64,000 nt of DNA from Diospyros lotus (GCF_014633365.1 NW_026267113.1:61001-125000), one strand, 5' to 3'. Positions 39,542-51,947 are shown, counted from the stretch's first letter. The notes: generated by a model from the sequence alone, not told the origin. Program-made: numbers and translations.

Positions 39542-42500
39542 CTAAAAAGCATGGCAGGTGAAACAGCCACTCAAGGAATTCATCTGGCAGGTCCGTCGGA
39601 GAGATATAACCTTGTAAGATGTCCTGGTAATTTGATGGGATTGATGGGTTAAGAGTGAACTCCGCATTTCTTGGGCCTTCTTTTGAGCAGATCTCAATTT
39701 GCTCATAATCTTATCCATGGATGATGATCTCCTCTTTTCAAGTTTCATCTGATCGAAATTTTTTCAGTCAGCTACGAAATCCTTGACAATATTGTAAATG
39801 CAAATCTTACTAAGTTTAGGCCATGTCACCTCAAACATCAACAATGAAAATATAATAATGGCATTGATCTTTGAAATGCTCTAAACGGTCTACCCAGAGC
39901 ACTGAGCACGAGACTCCTACATTATAGGCTCTGAGGAAGGTCAATTGTACGCAGCCTTATGGCTTAGAAAAGAGGTTGTTTCTTGAGTTGAACCTGTAGC
40001 CTCCAGGTCACAATGAAGCAACCTTATCGTTGCAGGAAGGCTCAACTTCAACTTTTGAAATGCTCTAAAATAATTAGTTCCTTCCAGAGCATATCTTCAA
40101 AATTTATATGGGAACCTAAGCCCAGAAAATGATGCATGGCCTAATACTTCCTGAAAAATTCTGGAACTGCATACAGGAGAAAAGAATGATAGGAGATGAT
40201 ATCAATTATTAAATAACCTCAAGTTTCCTTATTGCTGCCTCAGCTTTTGATTTCTGGAGATTCTCCCATGCAGTAATTTTTGCTTCCTCCCTCTTTATTC
40301 TGTATCGATGAATGAAATTGAATCATTATTTACTTCAATATGCATCTCAAGGAAGATTTTTAGGATTCGGAAGATTTCTTAGGAACAACCAGTAGAGTGA
40401 ACCATAAGTATTAAAGCAGAGAGTATGTAGTGCAATCTAAAACCTGGATGACTTTATGGAATTAGAAAACCCTAGAAAAGAAATAACTACTGAAAATTAC
40501 AAGAAATAATTCTGAGGATAATGAATTCAATTTGATTAATATTTACCAAAGCAAATGATTGGATCCTTCCAAAAATAACTAGGTGGAAAAATAAGCTTAA
40601 CTCAAGTTCAAGGCAAGACAGCAGCACAAGGACAACAAAAGCACAAAGGTCAAACTAGTCATAATTGATTGCTAATCACATGGCTTGGTGCATCATGAAA
40701 TATCAAGCTACCGCTACAGACATGGATCCTCTGACCTATCATCCAGCCCTATGCCTTTTAGCCATCTAGTTGAGTAAACATCTAATCGAAATTACCAAAG
40801 TGCTAATACCTTAGGGGTTTACGAAATAGTATGCACATTTAGAAACAACTTCCAAAAGCAATATCAAAGTTTTCATTAAAGATTATAGTGTTTTCTTTTT
40901 AAGTTTAGATGTAAATTAGATTGTAATTACACTCAATCTAAGTCCACAAGATAATTCAACTGTATGACATTTTAGAATCTATTGTGCACTCTTTAATTCC
41001 TTGTGTGGAATAATTTGGATTCTGTAACACCAGATCTTTTGAGATCTTGGACTATTGAATTAGGGATTGTCATATCTTTCAGTTCTTCCAGCAAAAAGAA
41101 AAAAAAAATTCAATAACATGTTCTACTAAAAAAAAACCTCAACCAAGTGAAGTTTTGGCTTTCAACTATTCCATGTTCTTGGCACCTGAATAGCAATTAT
41201 TGAAAAACCTCAACTCTCTAAGAGCTGTCCTGCAATTTCTTCACTTAACCAGTCTAAAACACAGAAAAATATGAGCTGGGTGAGAGCAAACTTAAATACT
41301 TGGAAATGCTTTTCGCTGCCCCTGAAACTTCCCATGCAAAAGATCGGGCCTCAACAGCTTTCTTTTTCCAGTCATCAACACTTTCTGAGCCTTTTCCTGG
41401 CAATCGAACTCTATGTTTCTTGGACCACCGAGTCATTGTGACCCGTTCATCAACTTGCACATCACGGATTTCTGATCTAGAGGACTGGACACTTTTCATC
41501 TCCACAAGTGGAAGAACCAATGGAGACGAGGGAGACAAAGATGACCTCCTTCCAGGAGATGCGTTGGGGCTACCCTGTGGGCTCATCTGGGTTGCCATAT
41601 CTTTTCTTGAAACAGCATGAGAAATATTGATGCCAGCATCCTTAACCCCATCAAGCTTCTCATCTGTATGTTTCATTCAAACGGCAGAAATCCACAACCA
41701 GAAATCAAGAAGATCAATGATTATAGCTCTTATAAATTCATGTAACACATCTTCAGAAGGGGAAGCAATAAACCAGGAAAGAATTTAAAGCTAGCGTGCT
41801 TCCTTGCAATTTTCACAATATTTTAAATAAAGAAAACAGGTATGTAAGTTCACGGCAAAAGGAGCATGTTGAATAAGTCTTGAAGCATAACCTCTTGCCA
41901 TTCCAACTGAAATACTAAATTTGCTGATTCATTCAGTGTCCAACTCTGTGAACAATGTCCTCTAGTTCCTTGCATCAAGGTTCAAGTCCCCATAATGTTT
42001 CCAAGGTAAACAGAAACCAAATGCACCCTCCCCATCGCAAGAAGAGAGGACAGAATTGTTAATTACATGATTTCCTAAAAATATTTAATAACAAAATTTC
42101 AAATAATGACCATGTAATGACACATGACAGTTGTAGTTGATTGTCGTGTTAATCGCTATTGTGCATTTAAAGATGCATCCGGTGAATTATGCTGAGAAGA
42201 AAATTTAAGTCACTGCCAACTAATGGAAATTTAATTTTTCAATGAAGTCTTGGACCAGGGATCACTGTAATGTGAATACCACCAATGATGAACTCATAGT
42301 CAATTATAATCACCTATCTCTAATCATGTCTTTTTTTTCTTATGCGCAATATCAATGTCTTTTTTTCTTATGAACTCATAGTCAAATATAGAACTGTACC
42401 TTTGGAGCCGCGCAAAGATGATTGACTAAGCATCTCAGGACACCCATGTACGCTAACTGACCTTCCCATGCATGGCTCTGCACGTTCAGGATATATTCCA

Positions 42501-44086
42501 GCTCCATAACTGCCGGCACCAGAATGAATTGACAGACCATCTGCTGCAATTACTCCAGCTGAAAATGGAGACTGAGCCATTAAATTTCCAACTTTCCCTC
42601 CTTCAAACACGGGGACTGCTGGTGAGTACGAAGAGTAATATGCAACCCCTGGAGGCCCAAGAGGACCACTCTTTGACTTGGGCCTCCTTTGCGGCTGCTG
42701 AAATGAAGGTCTCACAGCACTATTGCTAGAAACTGGGCTGAAGATCCACCTCTCGGCATCTTCCCATTTGGAAGGCAATGCCTTCGTGTTGTTAAGGGGC
42801 AAACAAGAACTCACATGCCTCCGGTTGCCAGTTGTTTGCATCAGCAAGTGTTCTGAATTCAAACTTTTAAGAGTCCCTACAACAACATGCTGATAATTAG
42901 GTGTTCCAGGGCTTGGAGATGTCCCAGTTCTGTCGTTGAAAGCAGAGTTCTTCTTCATGACTACAAATCGTGGTGAAGAGTTTGTGACATTGATTATGTT
43001 ATTGTTCAGATCTAGCGATGCAGGTCTTTGCCTGTCTGGCTTTCTTAGTAAAGCTTCAGATCTGGATTTCCGTTCTTGAAATTCTGTTTCAAGACATAAT
43101 CAGTATAGAGTCTAGAATGGACAGTTTTCTGTACAATTTGAATTGAACTGTGTGTTGGTTGTCTACAGTACCTTTGAGTGCCTGAGAGAAGGAGTTCCTT
43201 GCTGAATCTACGGTCTCGCTCTTGTCATCAATCTCAGCATTGCTCTCTCCCTTTTGAACTGCGAGAAATTTAACACAGAGAGATATTTGAAAACTTATGC
43301 CAAACCACTAGATTTCAAAGTGAGGTGCGAAGTACCTTTCCCTTTTTCTACTTTTCTGCTAAGGCGACTGTGCCTGTGTACTGTGGAGAATTTGTTTGGA
43401 TCTGAATCTGGACCACTAGAAGTCTCACGCTGATCATGTCCTGCCAAACTCTGGTCCAAAACAAATAGTTCAACTCAACTCTTCGAGTATAGCAATTTCA
43501 AATTCAAAACTAGATTTTACGCTTTTTTGGGGTTGAGGGGAGGCACGATAGTGGATACTCTACTCTACGTCATTTCCAGACGAATCGCATTCTCGTAAGA
43601 TATTGAATTTTTTTTCCTTCGAGACTGCATTTTTACCATCCACAATATTACTCGTTTGCTGGCCACAATACGTCATTTCGAGACTGCATTCTTGTGTGCT
43701 AAATTTGTATATCTCGTTTGATGGCCACTTCAATATTCAGTTCGAACAACAAAATAAAGCCAAAATAAATAAATTCACAAATAAACAAACTCACTCTCTA
43801 GCTCACTCACTATATTACGCTAACTCATCAACGAAACAACGACTCGACAGTCGACACAAATTATTATAAGCGCAATGGAACGGACCTGAGAGAGCTCGGA
43901 GTCGTGATCGAGAACATCAGAAGAAGCGAAAGAGCAACGATCGGCGCTGCAAGAGGCGGAGGAAGAGAAGAAACTGGAATTGGAATCAGAAGCGAAGATG
44001 ACAGAATCGGGACTAAAGTCTGGAGCACTCAGTCCCGATCTACGCAGCTCCTCATTCTCATCTTCAAACCCTAGCAGCTCCGCCAT
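39542..44086 (-). CDS. remorin family protein with long N-terminal region (seven coding exons)
   Basis: Coding exons on the minus strand are 44086-43886, 43450-43336, 43258-43172, 43083-42400, 41663-41300, 40299-40218 and 39748-39542. All junctions are GT-AG, phases agree, and the sum is 1740 nt or 579 aa plus stop. The start is the ATG at 44086 (MAELLGFEDENEELRR); the open frame above it has only GTG. The long N-terminal part is Ser/Pro-rich and looks disordered, with ARNSFSQALK and RKPDRQRPASLDLNN. The C-terminal Remorin_C region begins around residue 440 (VDDWKKKAVEARSFAWE) and runs through KREEAKITAWENLQKSKAEA and EKRRSSSMDKIMSKLRSAQK, a predicted coiled coil. It ends GCFTCHAF, whose cysteines suit lipid modification in the C-terminal membrane anchor. 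Known family role: plant-specific proteins of the cytosolic face of plasma-membrane nanodomains. The length, exon count and tail match the subgroup including Arabidopsis At2g02170, At1g30320 and At1g45207; the precise biological role of this subgroup is poorly defined. Intron 6 carries a SINE. Confidence 0.9.
39870..40069 (-). mobile_element. Au-type SINE in remorin intron 6
   Basis: The element at 39886-40053 (168 bp) is in minus orientation, the same as the gene. Read on the minus strand it has GAGCCTTCCTGCAACGATAA near its start, TGACCTGGAGG followed by a box B-like GGTTCAACTC, then GGCTGCGTACA, and near the end TCGTGC and GGGTAGACCG. This order is the hallmark of the Au SINE family known from many plants. 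It is flanked by a perfect 16-bp target duplication TTTGAAATGCTCTAAA (39870-39885 and 40054-40069). It sits wholly inside the intron 39749-40217 and away from the splice sites. Confidence 0.9.
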
Positions 44087-44239
44087 GGTTCTCTGCTTCT
44101 TCACATCACAGAGTGGAACACACTCGGAACTGAACGGATTACCGTTAATGTGTCCTTGTCATTAGCCGATTCAACATAGATATACGACTTCTTTTGGAAT
44201 TGGGGCAAGAGTTTAATTAATTATGAATTCGAGCGAGGC

Positions 44240-44265
44240 GGGGGGGGGGGGGGGGGGGGGGGGGG
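44240..44265. repeat. homopolymer G26 tract upstream of the remorin
   Basis: Twenty-six consecutive G on the + strand, about 155 bases upstream of the remorin ATG. It is followed by a small hairpin, ATTCCTGA paired with TCAGGAAT. Long G homopolymers are rare in plant DNA and error-prone in sequencing, so the exact length is uncertain. Confidence 0.85.
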
Positions 44266-44795
44266 CTTTATTCCTGAATTCGGGAATCAGGAATGGGGGG
44301 TTGGAAATAGTAAAATTTGACTGGCAACTGTAAAAGAATGGAGACCGAGATGTTCATGTCGATACAAAGGTAGAAAAGAAATCAATCAATGGCGTGGGAT
44401 CCACATCCACTGGACTGGCATTGATGGATGGATTCTTCTTCAATTCAATTCAATTCAATTCAATTGCGTTGCGCCTGTGCTGTTTTTATCATTCATTAAT
44501 TTTGCAATTGACATGTCGAACCGGGGGAGTTTTCAATTCAGCCCTCCTCCTGACAACAGCCGGTCGTGCATGCATCGTGAACCTGAACTTGAACTTGAAC
44601 CACCATTAGCTGGACAGCCAGCTGGACTCACTCCAGTCAAACCGGGTCACGTGGCTAACATGATAACAAACCAAAACCAAAAGTAAAAAGTGTAAATAGA
44701 TACTGATGGCAACCCCATGGCCGAGCTCGTATTTTGATGGAATATATAATAAGAGTTTTCATCTCATTTTTTATTTATTTATCACCAGCAGGACC

Positions 44796-44827
44796 GGGTG
44801 CGGGTGCGGGTGCGGGTGCGGGTTGGG
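44796..44827 (+). repeat. (GGGTGC)n array, G-quadruplex-capable
   Basis: Four exact GGGTGC units followed by GGGTTGGG give six G-triplets with loops of two or three bases. This fits the standard G-quadruplex pattern on the + strand. It lies between the remorin and ABF genes; no function is implied by position alone. Confidence 0.8.
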
Positions 44828-46495
44828 CACTCCAAACCCAATTCCCCTAAATTAATAATTTTTTATTTCTTTTTAACATTCAACTTTCACAATACTCCGG
44901 GACAGTATTCATTATTTTTATAAAATTTTATTTTATAATGATTTAGACCTTAAAATGTAAATTGATTATCAATTAAATATCAACATCATTTATATATTTC
45001 TTTAATTAAATATATTTAAATAATTCCTGTGCCCATATCCCTAATTGTGAATTTTCATACCTAAGTTACTTTTATATGGAATTAGTTTGAAACTTGTTTA
45101 TATTCATAGGTAGGTAGGTTTCTGTTATGTCAAAAATGTTTTAAATAAGTTCCTCAAATATTAGAAATAGTTTAGATACAATTTTAAAATAATTTAGATA
45201 TTAGAAGTATATTCAGTGTTATATATCCACAAATAACAAAAATAAATTTTAAATTGTATTCGTATAAATTTTTATTTTTTAAGTAAAATAAAAAAAAATT
45301 AAAATTCACCTTATTAATAATGTTTTCGAACCTAAAAATAACTTATTTACTTAATTAATAGAATATATATATTTATATATTTTTTTATGTTTAATATAAT
45401 AAATAATATATTTATATATAAATATAATATATATAGAGAATATTGGGGCAGGGATAGTGCATATCATCCCTTCCCAACGCTGATTGAAAACTAATTAAAG
45501 AATTCCTCCAACTCTTTTTAACATCAGACAAACAGTTTTTGACCCTATATTAACTGAGTTTACTCCCTGCAACTTCGAGTGATTTTTTTCTTTTTAATTC
45601 ATATGTCCAGATTTCGTCTCCTTAATTCTGAATTCGGCTTCCAAATAAATTAAATGTAATCACAAACTTACATGCTGTCAAATAGATGCGCGATCAATCT
45701 CCATCAAATCAAATGAAACATTTCTATCTCTATTAAGAGTCAAACCACACCACTTCTGAAGAAATTTAAAAATTTTTAACCCTAAACCCTAAATCCTATA
45801 TCTTAAAAATTATTCGATATCGTCCACCCTTAATCCCTTTTCCAAAAAAATGAAAGGGAAATCCACTGTGTTGGTTTTTTTGTTTAATAATGAGAATTTT
45901 GTATATTAGTTCTTTAAAAATTGACAGATTTATATGTAAAAGAAATTTAATTTTAACAAACTAGTGTAAGAAATATATCTACCTAACCACAAAACTAGAC
46001 ACTTGATTATATTCATCAGTTGTACAATTTTTATATAAGCTTAAAAAAATTATACATATTTTTATAAAAAAATATAAATTGATATTCAAAAATTAATTGA
46101 TGATTCTGTTAAAAATACCACAGATTCACTGTAAATGCACCACTAACTATTTGAGTGTAAAAAATATACGAATAGCACTATTATCCTTATTTTTTAGGTG
46201 GTGATGCACACGACAGGTAAAAAGAAAAATTAAAAAGGACTTTTTATTTTTTCTGATGAGAAACCTGACACGGTTGATTACATATACCAATTCACCTAAT
46301 CCATGTATTTGCTCTCTTCTAGTTCTACCAAATGGATTCATTGAAAGGGGCAAGAAGAAGTGAAAGGATTAAGCTAAAACAGAACTCAGCTCTCACCCTG
46401 TTCATCTACTGCATAAAACATCTCGCTGTTAAATATGTACAGCCAACTAAGATCCACATAAAGTATATTTGAACTATCAAAGGGTAATCAACCCT

Positions 46496-49400
46496 TCACC
46501 AAGGGCCAGTCTGTGTTCGCCTCAGGCATTGTTTCTTCCCTCCCTGCTGCATGTTCATCATCTCCATTATCTACAAAATTAAAAAGAGATGCACATTTAT
46601 TGAAGAAATCACTTCCAACTTCCAATATTTGCATGCATGCGCGCAAATATAACTAAGTTTTTGGTTATTTCATATAGGAAGAGGGGAGAATTGGAGGAAC
46701 AGATTTTCCCAATTTTTTAGGCGAATTGCCAAAAAGTATGATCAGACAAAATGAAGCCAAATGGATGTGAGAATTTAGCTGCATAATGATAAGACCTCTT
46801 TTCTGCAAATTACACTAATCATCTGTGAATGCACCGCAGCCAGACCCGATAAACCTCAGTGGAACTGAAAATAGGAGGCCCCAACCCATTCGGCCAACAA
46901 GTAGTTGACTAGTGGCTCTAACACCAGAGGGTACACGCAGATGCAAATCAAATCATTCTACCTTTCAGTAATTAGTCGTCTTTCTTCTACAAAATATCTA
47001 TTATCTTCCCACGGACAAATCCATTGATATAAAGAGTCTACAACTCAGCACAAAACCAAAAAGATGCCCTTTATTTGGCATGTGATGAGAACTTTAGTAC
47101 GCAAGTACGGGGAATGGTATATGAGAAAGGCCTGATGGACATGGTGTTCATTGATTATACATCAAGTATACTGCTAGAGCAAAGTTTACTAGTAAGTTTG
47201 GAGTTTGGACCATCAGCCAGATGATTTCAGGCTTGAAGGTTCAGAATCAGCCATTCAAAACATAACAAAGTGCTGTAACTTTAAGGAAGAATCATCGGCA
47301 ATAAGTGAAACGGTAGAATCTTCAGGAATAGGCCCTAGGATTATGATGGCACAAGGATGCCTTTTTCCGCTTCTTGTATTACCTATGGTCACTGTTGTTA
47401 GAATCTTACGATTCACAAGTCAAATCGTACGATTTGACTCGATTCATATAGAAATTGAGTCGAATTTATAAGGTGAATCTAAAATCTTTTAGAATCGTAC
47501 GATTCACGATTCAATTCGTACGATTCGACTCGATTCGCATAGAAATCGAATCGAATTTATAGGATAAATCGAAAATCCCTTAGAATCAACTATGAATCGG
47601 ACGAATCGACTGTGAATCGCATGAATAGCACAATTCGTCTGATTCATCCAATTCGTGTGACTTCGTCTACACGTGCGCTTTAATCAAATATTCGTTCGAT
47701 TTGGCTATCTTTGAAAACAAAGAAGATGATGAAAATGATGATGCTCTTAAACTTAAAAATGAAGATGATTGATAACTAGTGAAGATTATGGACAATGAAG
47801 TTTATTAGTAACCTTATAGTTGTAGATTTTTTTTTTTTTTTTCTAGCTTGTTATTTTGAAAGTGATTTGGTTTGGTGAAATTTGAATTTAAAGGCAACAT
47901 GAATATACTTTTGTCTTTTGGTATAATTTTAAACTTAGTAAATATATTTAAAAGTTTATTTATCTATTTATATTTAAAAGAATTGATCATGATGGGCACA
48001 TTATTTATTTTTTATGGATATATATTATTTATAGTTGAAATTGAGAATGTGTACTAAATCTTACGATTCGATTCGATTCGATTCTCGATTTAACAACTAT
48101 GGCTATGGTCACTATAAAGGTTATCCCTTCCAGATTTCAAGGGGATTGGGTTATTCTCCTTTTGTAATTGTTCCCCCTTTTTGTTGTTTTTCCTTTCCCT
48201 TTCTTGTTCTTCTTAATCTAGTCGTAGAAGGGTGTATAAAGGACAGTAAAGTTGAAAGGGGTACTTTTCCTTGAAAGTGAAGTATTTTTCAGTGCAGTGT
48301 AAGCAATTCCTTGAAAAAATTTCATCTCTTTCCATCAAAATACAATCCTAAGAATAAAAATGAGAACTAAGGGGAATTAGCATCTAAAATGTAACAAACA
48401 AACATTTTCTATTTTGTGGCCAATCTTTCATTAAAAGTAAAGAAAGTGGACGCTTTATTGGAAAAAATGAAATGAAAAGAGAAAAGTGCACAGTGAAAAA
48501 TGGGGTTAATTATAAAGTAGGGGTGGGACTGAATTAGATAAAAAATGATTAGAGAACATTGATGTTAGTAAGATGAATTCGCAGTAGCCCGGAGGAAACC
48601 ATAGAGATTCCCTTCTTTGATTTATATGAAACTATTGCTAGCAAATCCAAAAACTTCAAGTTGATTGAAAAACTTAAAACGTACAGGGCAGCTGGCTATA
48701 CGGGGATCTAGAATACACTGAATTCCTTTACCATCATTGCTACCTTGTGATTTAGTTTACACTGGGAAGAGAGAAAGATAGGAGAAAATCTGATCGTCCT
48801 TAACTGCTTGGTAAGCAGGGATGAAGGAGAAAGACTTCTGAGTTAAGAGTTGGGACAAAATGTATGCCATTGGGAAACACATGCCCCAATTGTTTTCCCA
48901 TCCTTTTTTTTTTCCCGCAGGGAGAGGGGAAGATGGGGGATTGTGGAACTGGTAGTCAAAAACAAATATACCGGCACATATTATTGATGATATATGAGAG
49001 ACGCACATGGAGGATAGAAATGCATGTGCCATAGAATAGAGGAGCTTGATGCATGGATTTATAAGAAGGGATATGTAGTCTTACCTGATTTTTCTGCGTC
49101 TCAATTATTTCCTCCTGCAATGAAGTTAAATGATTATTCATCTGTTCATCTTTGAAGCAAAGAGAAAAACAAGTAAAGAAATATGCAATCACATGGCCCC
49201 AGTAGCACAGGGTGAGCACCTTTTCACACCAATAAGAAAAGAACGGACGAGGAAAAAACACTGCATCAAGGCATACCTGTTTCTTTTGCAATTCTTGGTT
49301 TTCCTCTTTCAGTTTTGCAACTTCTGCTTCCAACTCCATTGTATAGGCCTTGCAGAAATCCAAAATAGAATCGCAATAAATGTTAAAACAAAATAAATAA

Positions 49401-51286
49401 TTTTTCTTAAAAACACACAACACTTTTGAAGGAAATTTTAAAATAAAGTATGATTGTTCTTGTCCCCAGTACTCCATATACAGAACAGGCAAAACTGAAG
49501 TCTAAATTTATTGAATGTTTGTACCAACTTTTAGGTTGGGATAATTTTTAACTGATGCTACATTCCTTGGCCAAATATCTATTACCTTGTAATGAATGAG
49601 ATCCTGACAACTTTTCATGGAAGTAGCCTCTCATAATCTTTCATCTCTCCTCAAATCAGATTGCTATCACACTACCATTCTGCCGCATAAGACATCCATC
49701 AATTCTTTCATGAACTGTGGTGCAGCAGGTCCACAGATGACAAAAGAAGAATGTTAACAAGAGAAAAACTCATAAAGCTACAAGAAGGCAAAACTTGGTC
49801 TCTATTTTTCTTTATATGGTGCCAAAATTTGGTTCTCTCTGTGAGGGTTACACTCATGGCCACATCTCACGGAATATTTACCTAGTTTTTTTTTTTTTTA
49901 AGAAAACCCATCAAGTCTTTTAGGATAAACCATTTGGATTTTGTGGGTGAAAACTCCATGCGGACAACATACTGGTCAGATCTCATCTATTGCTCAAATT
50001 CTCTAGCTATCGTGATAAAACAGGAGTATCACAGTAGGGAGGTGCCTAATGGTAAATTGGGATTTTGTGGATTTATTTGGTCTATTGTTGGTAAATTATC
50101 AGTATTTACTTTTATTTATACAGCAATTAGAAGTCCAGACTGCTGAATTTCTGGAACACAAATTTAGAGAAGAAATTCCTTCAAAAGGGTAGTGGATCGC
50201 ATATAGAAAGAAATTCACCTGCTTCCGAGCCCGCGATCTTGCAGCTGATTCTCTGTTCTTTATCATCCTTCTCTGTCTCCTCTCAACAACCTTTTCCACA
50301 GCATTGTTGGATCTTCTTCCCCGTAAACCTCCATTAAAAGAATAAGGTACCGGTGAGACAGATGACATATCTCCGTTACTCCTCCCAATCCCATCCGAGG
50401 AAACTGCCGGGGAAGCTGCTGCAACAGTAACAGCACCAGCTCCCAAACCCATCAGCCCCATCCCTCCACCCTGAACAAAACTATTATTCATTAATTGATC
50501 AGCAATCCCAACAATCCCAGCCCTAGCTCTTGGCGAAGTCGTGGGATTGGCATGAGCCAGAGGAAGTTGCTTTGGAAAAAGTAGCTGCTGCTGTTGCTGG
50601 GAGGACAATCCCCCATTTACGATCAGTGGCTTTGAAGATTGTATGGAAGTTTGATTATTATTCCCTTGATTCCTATTACCTACTAATCCCCCACTCTGAC
50701 CAGTCGGCGGAAACCCAATTCCCATAGCAGAAGAATTACTTTGGCGCAACGAATTGCCAAAAACACCAGTATGATCGGCTCTTCCAGGAGGCTGAACCTC
50801 TTCCCTTACAACTCCAGCTCTGACTAAGAACTCCTCAAGGGTGATCTCCCCCAAAGTTTGCTGTCTCGGTGGCAAATTCGATCCCCCAGCATCACTGCCA
50901 TGATCCTTCCCACCACCGGCTAACTCTCTGCTCATATCTCTCCAGACCTCATCGACCGTCTTCTGACTCAGCGTTCTTGGCAACGTCAAGGAACCCTGTC
51001 TCTGCAAATAGCCACCGCCTGGAACGCCGCCATCTTGGCCTGCAACGGCGATGGTGGAAGTCGTGGCTTGTGTCTCCTCAGCGGTCCAGATATTTTTTAA
51101 CAGTTCATCCATGTTCATAGACCCGAAATCCTTCCCCGGCCCACCCATGGCGCTCTGAAACTCGTCGAACGTTAGTGAATAGACCGACGATTGTCGCACC
51201 AACGGGAAGATTCCCGAGGGCCTCCCGCCCAACCCGCCGGAGCCACCGTCCCCCGGCGGATCATTTCCGAAGTTCCTGAAGTTCAT
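46496..51286 (-). CDS. ABA-responsive element binding bZIP factor (ABF/AREB, AREB1/ABF2-like), four coding exons
   Basis: Coding exons are 51286-50219, 49348-49277, 49114-49085 and 46570-46496. All are GT-AG and all junctions are in phase 0 (356+24+10+24 = 414 aa, stop TGA at 46498-46496). The ATG at 51286 is preferred; the frame above it begins with GTG. Conserved blocks follow the group A bZIP order: C1 with RQSS at 31-34 and MNMDELLKNIW at 57-67, C2 with RQGS at 96-99 and TVDEVWRDM at 110-118, C3 with RQQT at 141-144 and LEEFLVRAGVV. Then come a Gln run, the basic region NRESAARSRARKQ at the end of exon 1, a leucine zipper starting AYTMELEAEVAKLKEE in exon 2, and C4 ending RRTQTGPW at 407-414. 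The R-x-x-S/T sites are the known targets of SnRK2 kinases in the family. Known role: nuclear activator binding ABRE (ACGTG) elements in ABA, drought and salt responses. Length, complete C1-C4 set and neighbouring genes favour AREB1/ABF2 over ABF1, ABF3 or ABF4, but this is not proof of orthology. Confidence 0.95.
47383..48113. mobile_element. non-autonomous DNA element rich in GATTCG/TACGATTC, in ABF intron 3
   Basis: An 11-bp direct repeat CTATGGTCACT bounds the segment (47383-47393 and 48103-48113). Inside, the left end starts GTTGTTAGAATC, and the right end in reverse complement reads GTTGTTAAATCGAGAATC after a five-base offset, so there are short imperfect inverted ends. The left part contains two diverged tandem units of about 90 bases (47400-47490, 47491-47580). 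These are full of palindromic AATCGTACGATT and GACTCGATTC motifs; the right end has a short GATTC array. There is no transposase. The superfamily is not settled: the repeat is longer than the usual 8 or 9 bases for hAT or Mutator. Confidence 0.6.
49349..50218 (-). other. ABF intron 1
   Basis: An 870-bp intron separating the basic region (exon 1 ends ...RKQ) from the first zipper heptads (AYTMELEAE...), a position conserved in the ABF group. No repeat or embedded gene was recognised inside it. Confidence 0.8.
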
Positions 51287-51784
51287 ATTGGTCACAGTTC
51301 AACGATTTTCAGTCCGTAGCAGTACCCAAAGGAACTTCCAAGCCAAATCCAGCCTCAGCCTCGGATTCAATCAAATCAACTGAAAATCGGAAGGTCGGTG
51401 ACCATAAAGAAATTCAAAACAATGAAACTCAAATCAGACATTGATCGGCTAGAATTAAAATCCATAATCAGCATGCAAACAGCACAATACATTAGCGTAC
51501 ATACATACATACACCAAATTCAAAACCTAACCCTAGTGCAAAACACGCCACTGACATCCAACAACTCGATAAGTGGAGGAGAAAGGAAGCAAGACGGGAT
51601 TCAACCACCTCGAAAACAAAAACTAAGATAAAAGTAAAAAAGTAGTATCAAATTCAACAAACGAACGAAGAAAAGACCTAAAAAAGCTAAACAAAAAGAT
51701 AAAAATGGAGAGATCGAAGACAGAGATGAGCAGATAAAATCATTAATGCTTTGAATGGTTACTATTTTTGTGATTTAGAGAATA

Positions 51785-51808
51785 GAGAGAGAGAGAGAGA
51801 GAGAGAGA
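51785..51808. repeat. (GA)n microsatellite in the ABF 5' region
   Basis: About 24 bases of GA on the + strand, i.e. CT on the ABF strand, about 500 bases upstream of the ABF ATG and about 130 bases downstream of the predicted TATA box. It is therefore likely within the transcribed 5' leader, or a leader intron. Confidence 0.8.
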
Positions 51809-51937
51809 AGCATTGCCTGCCTGATGGTGTTTGGATTTGTTTGATGGATATTTTCGTCTCTTTGCCTGAGCCTGCGCTTGCGTCTTGGAGTCGACAAGTG
51901 TCTAATGTCGGAACGAAGTTTGTTTTTGAGCTATTTG

Positions 51938-51947
51938 TTTATATATA
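51938..51947 (-). promoter_or_regulatory. TATA box of the ABF gene
   Basis: On the minus strand the sequence reads TATATATAAACA, giving a good TATA element about 650 bases upstream of the ABF ATG. The implied leader of about 620 bases is long. Several AREB/ABF genes have an intron in the 5' leader, and TTTTCAG at about 51375-51381 on the minus strand could be its acceptor. I could not pick a donor with confidence. Confidence 0.5.

Larger units (their letters stand above)
44087..46495. other. intergenic between remorin start and ABF stop
   Basis: The first 100-200 bases should hold the remorin 5' leader and core promoter, read leftward. It contains a 26-base G-run (44240-44265), a CAATT pentamer array at about 44441-44466 and a GGGTGC hexamer array at 44796-44827. 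Below about 46.4 kb the ABF 3' untranslated region is expected. A short telomere-like AACCCTAAACCCTAAA at about 45778 is present. No other gene seen. Confidence 0.5.

Noticed and set aside
44104..44106. Upstream start for the remorin at 44104
   Set aside because: The codon is GTG, and the ATG at 44106 is in another frame and followed at once by a stop. The ATG at 44086 begins the conserved MAELLGFED sequence.
45778..45797. Interstitial telomere repeat (CCCTAAA units)
   Set aside because: Only about two units. Telo-box-like motifs of this size are common in plant promoters and intergenic DNA.
51293..51295. Upstream start for the ABF protein at 51295
   Set aside because: The codon is GTG. The first in-frame ATG is at 51286 and gives a product of the expected length.
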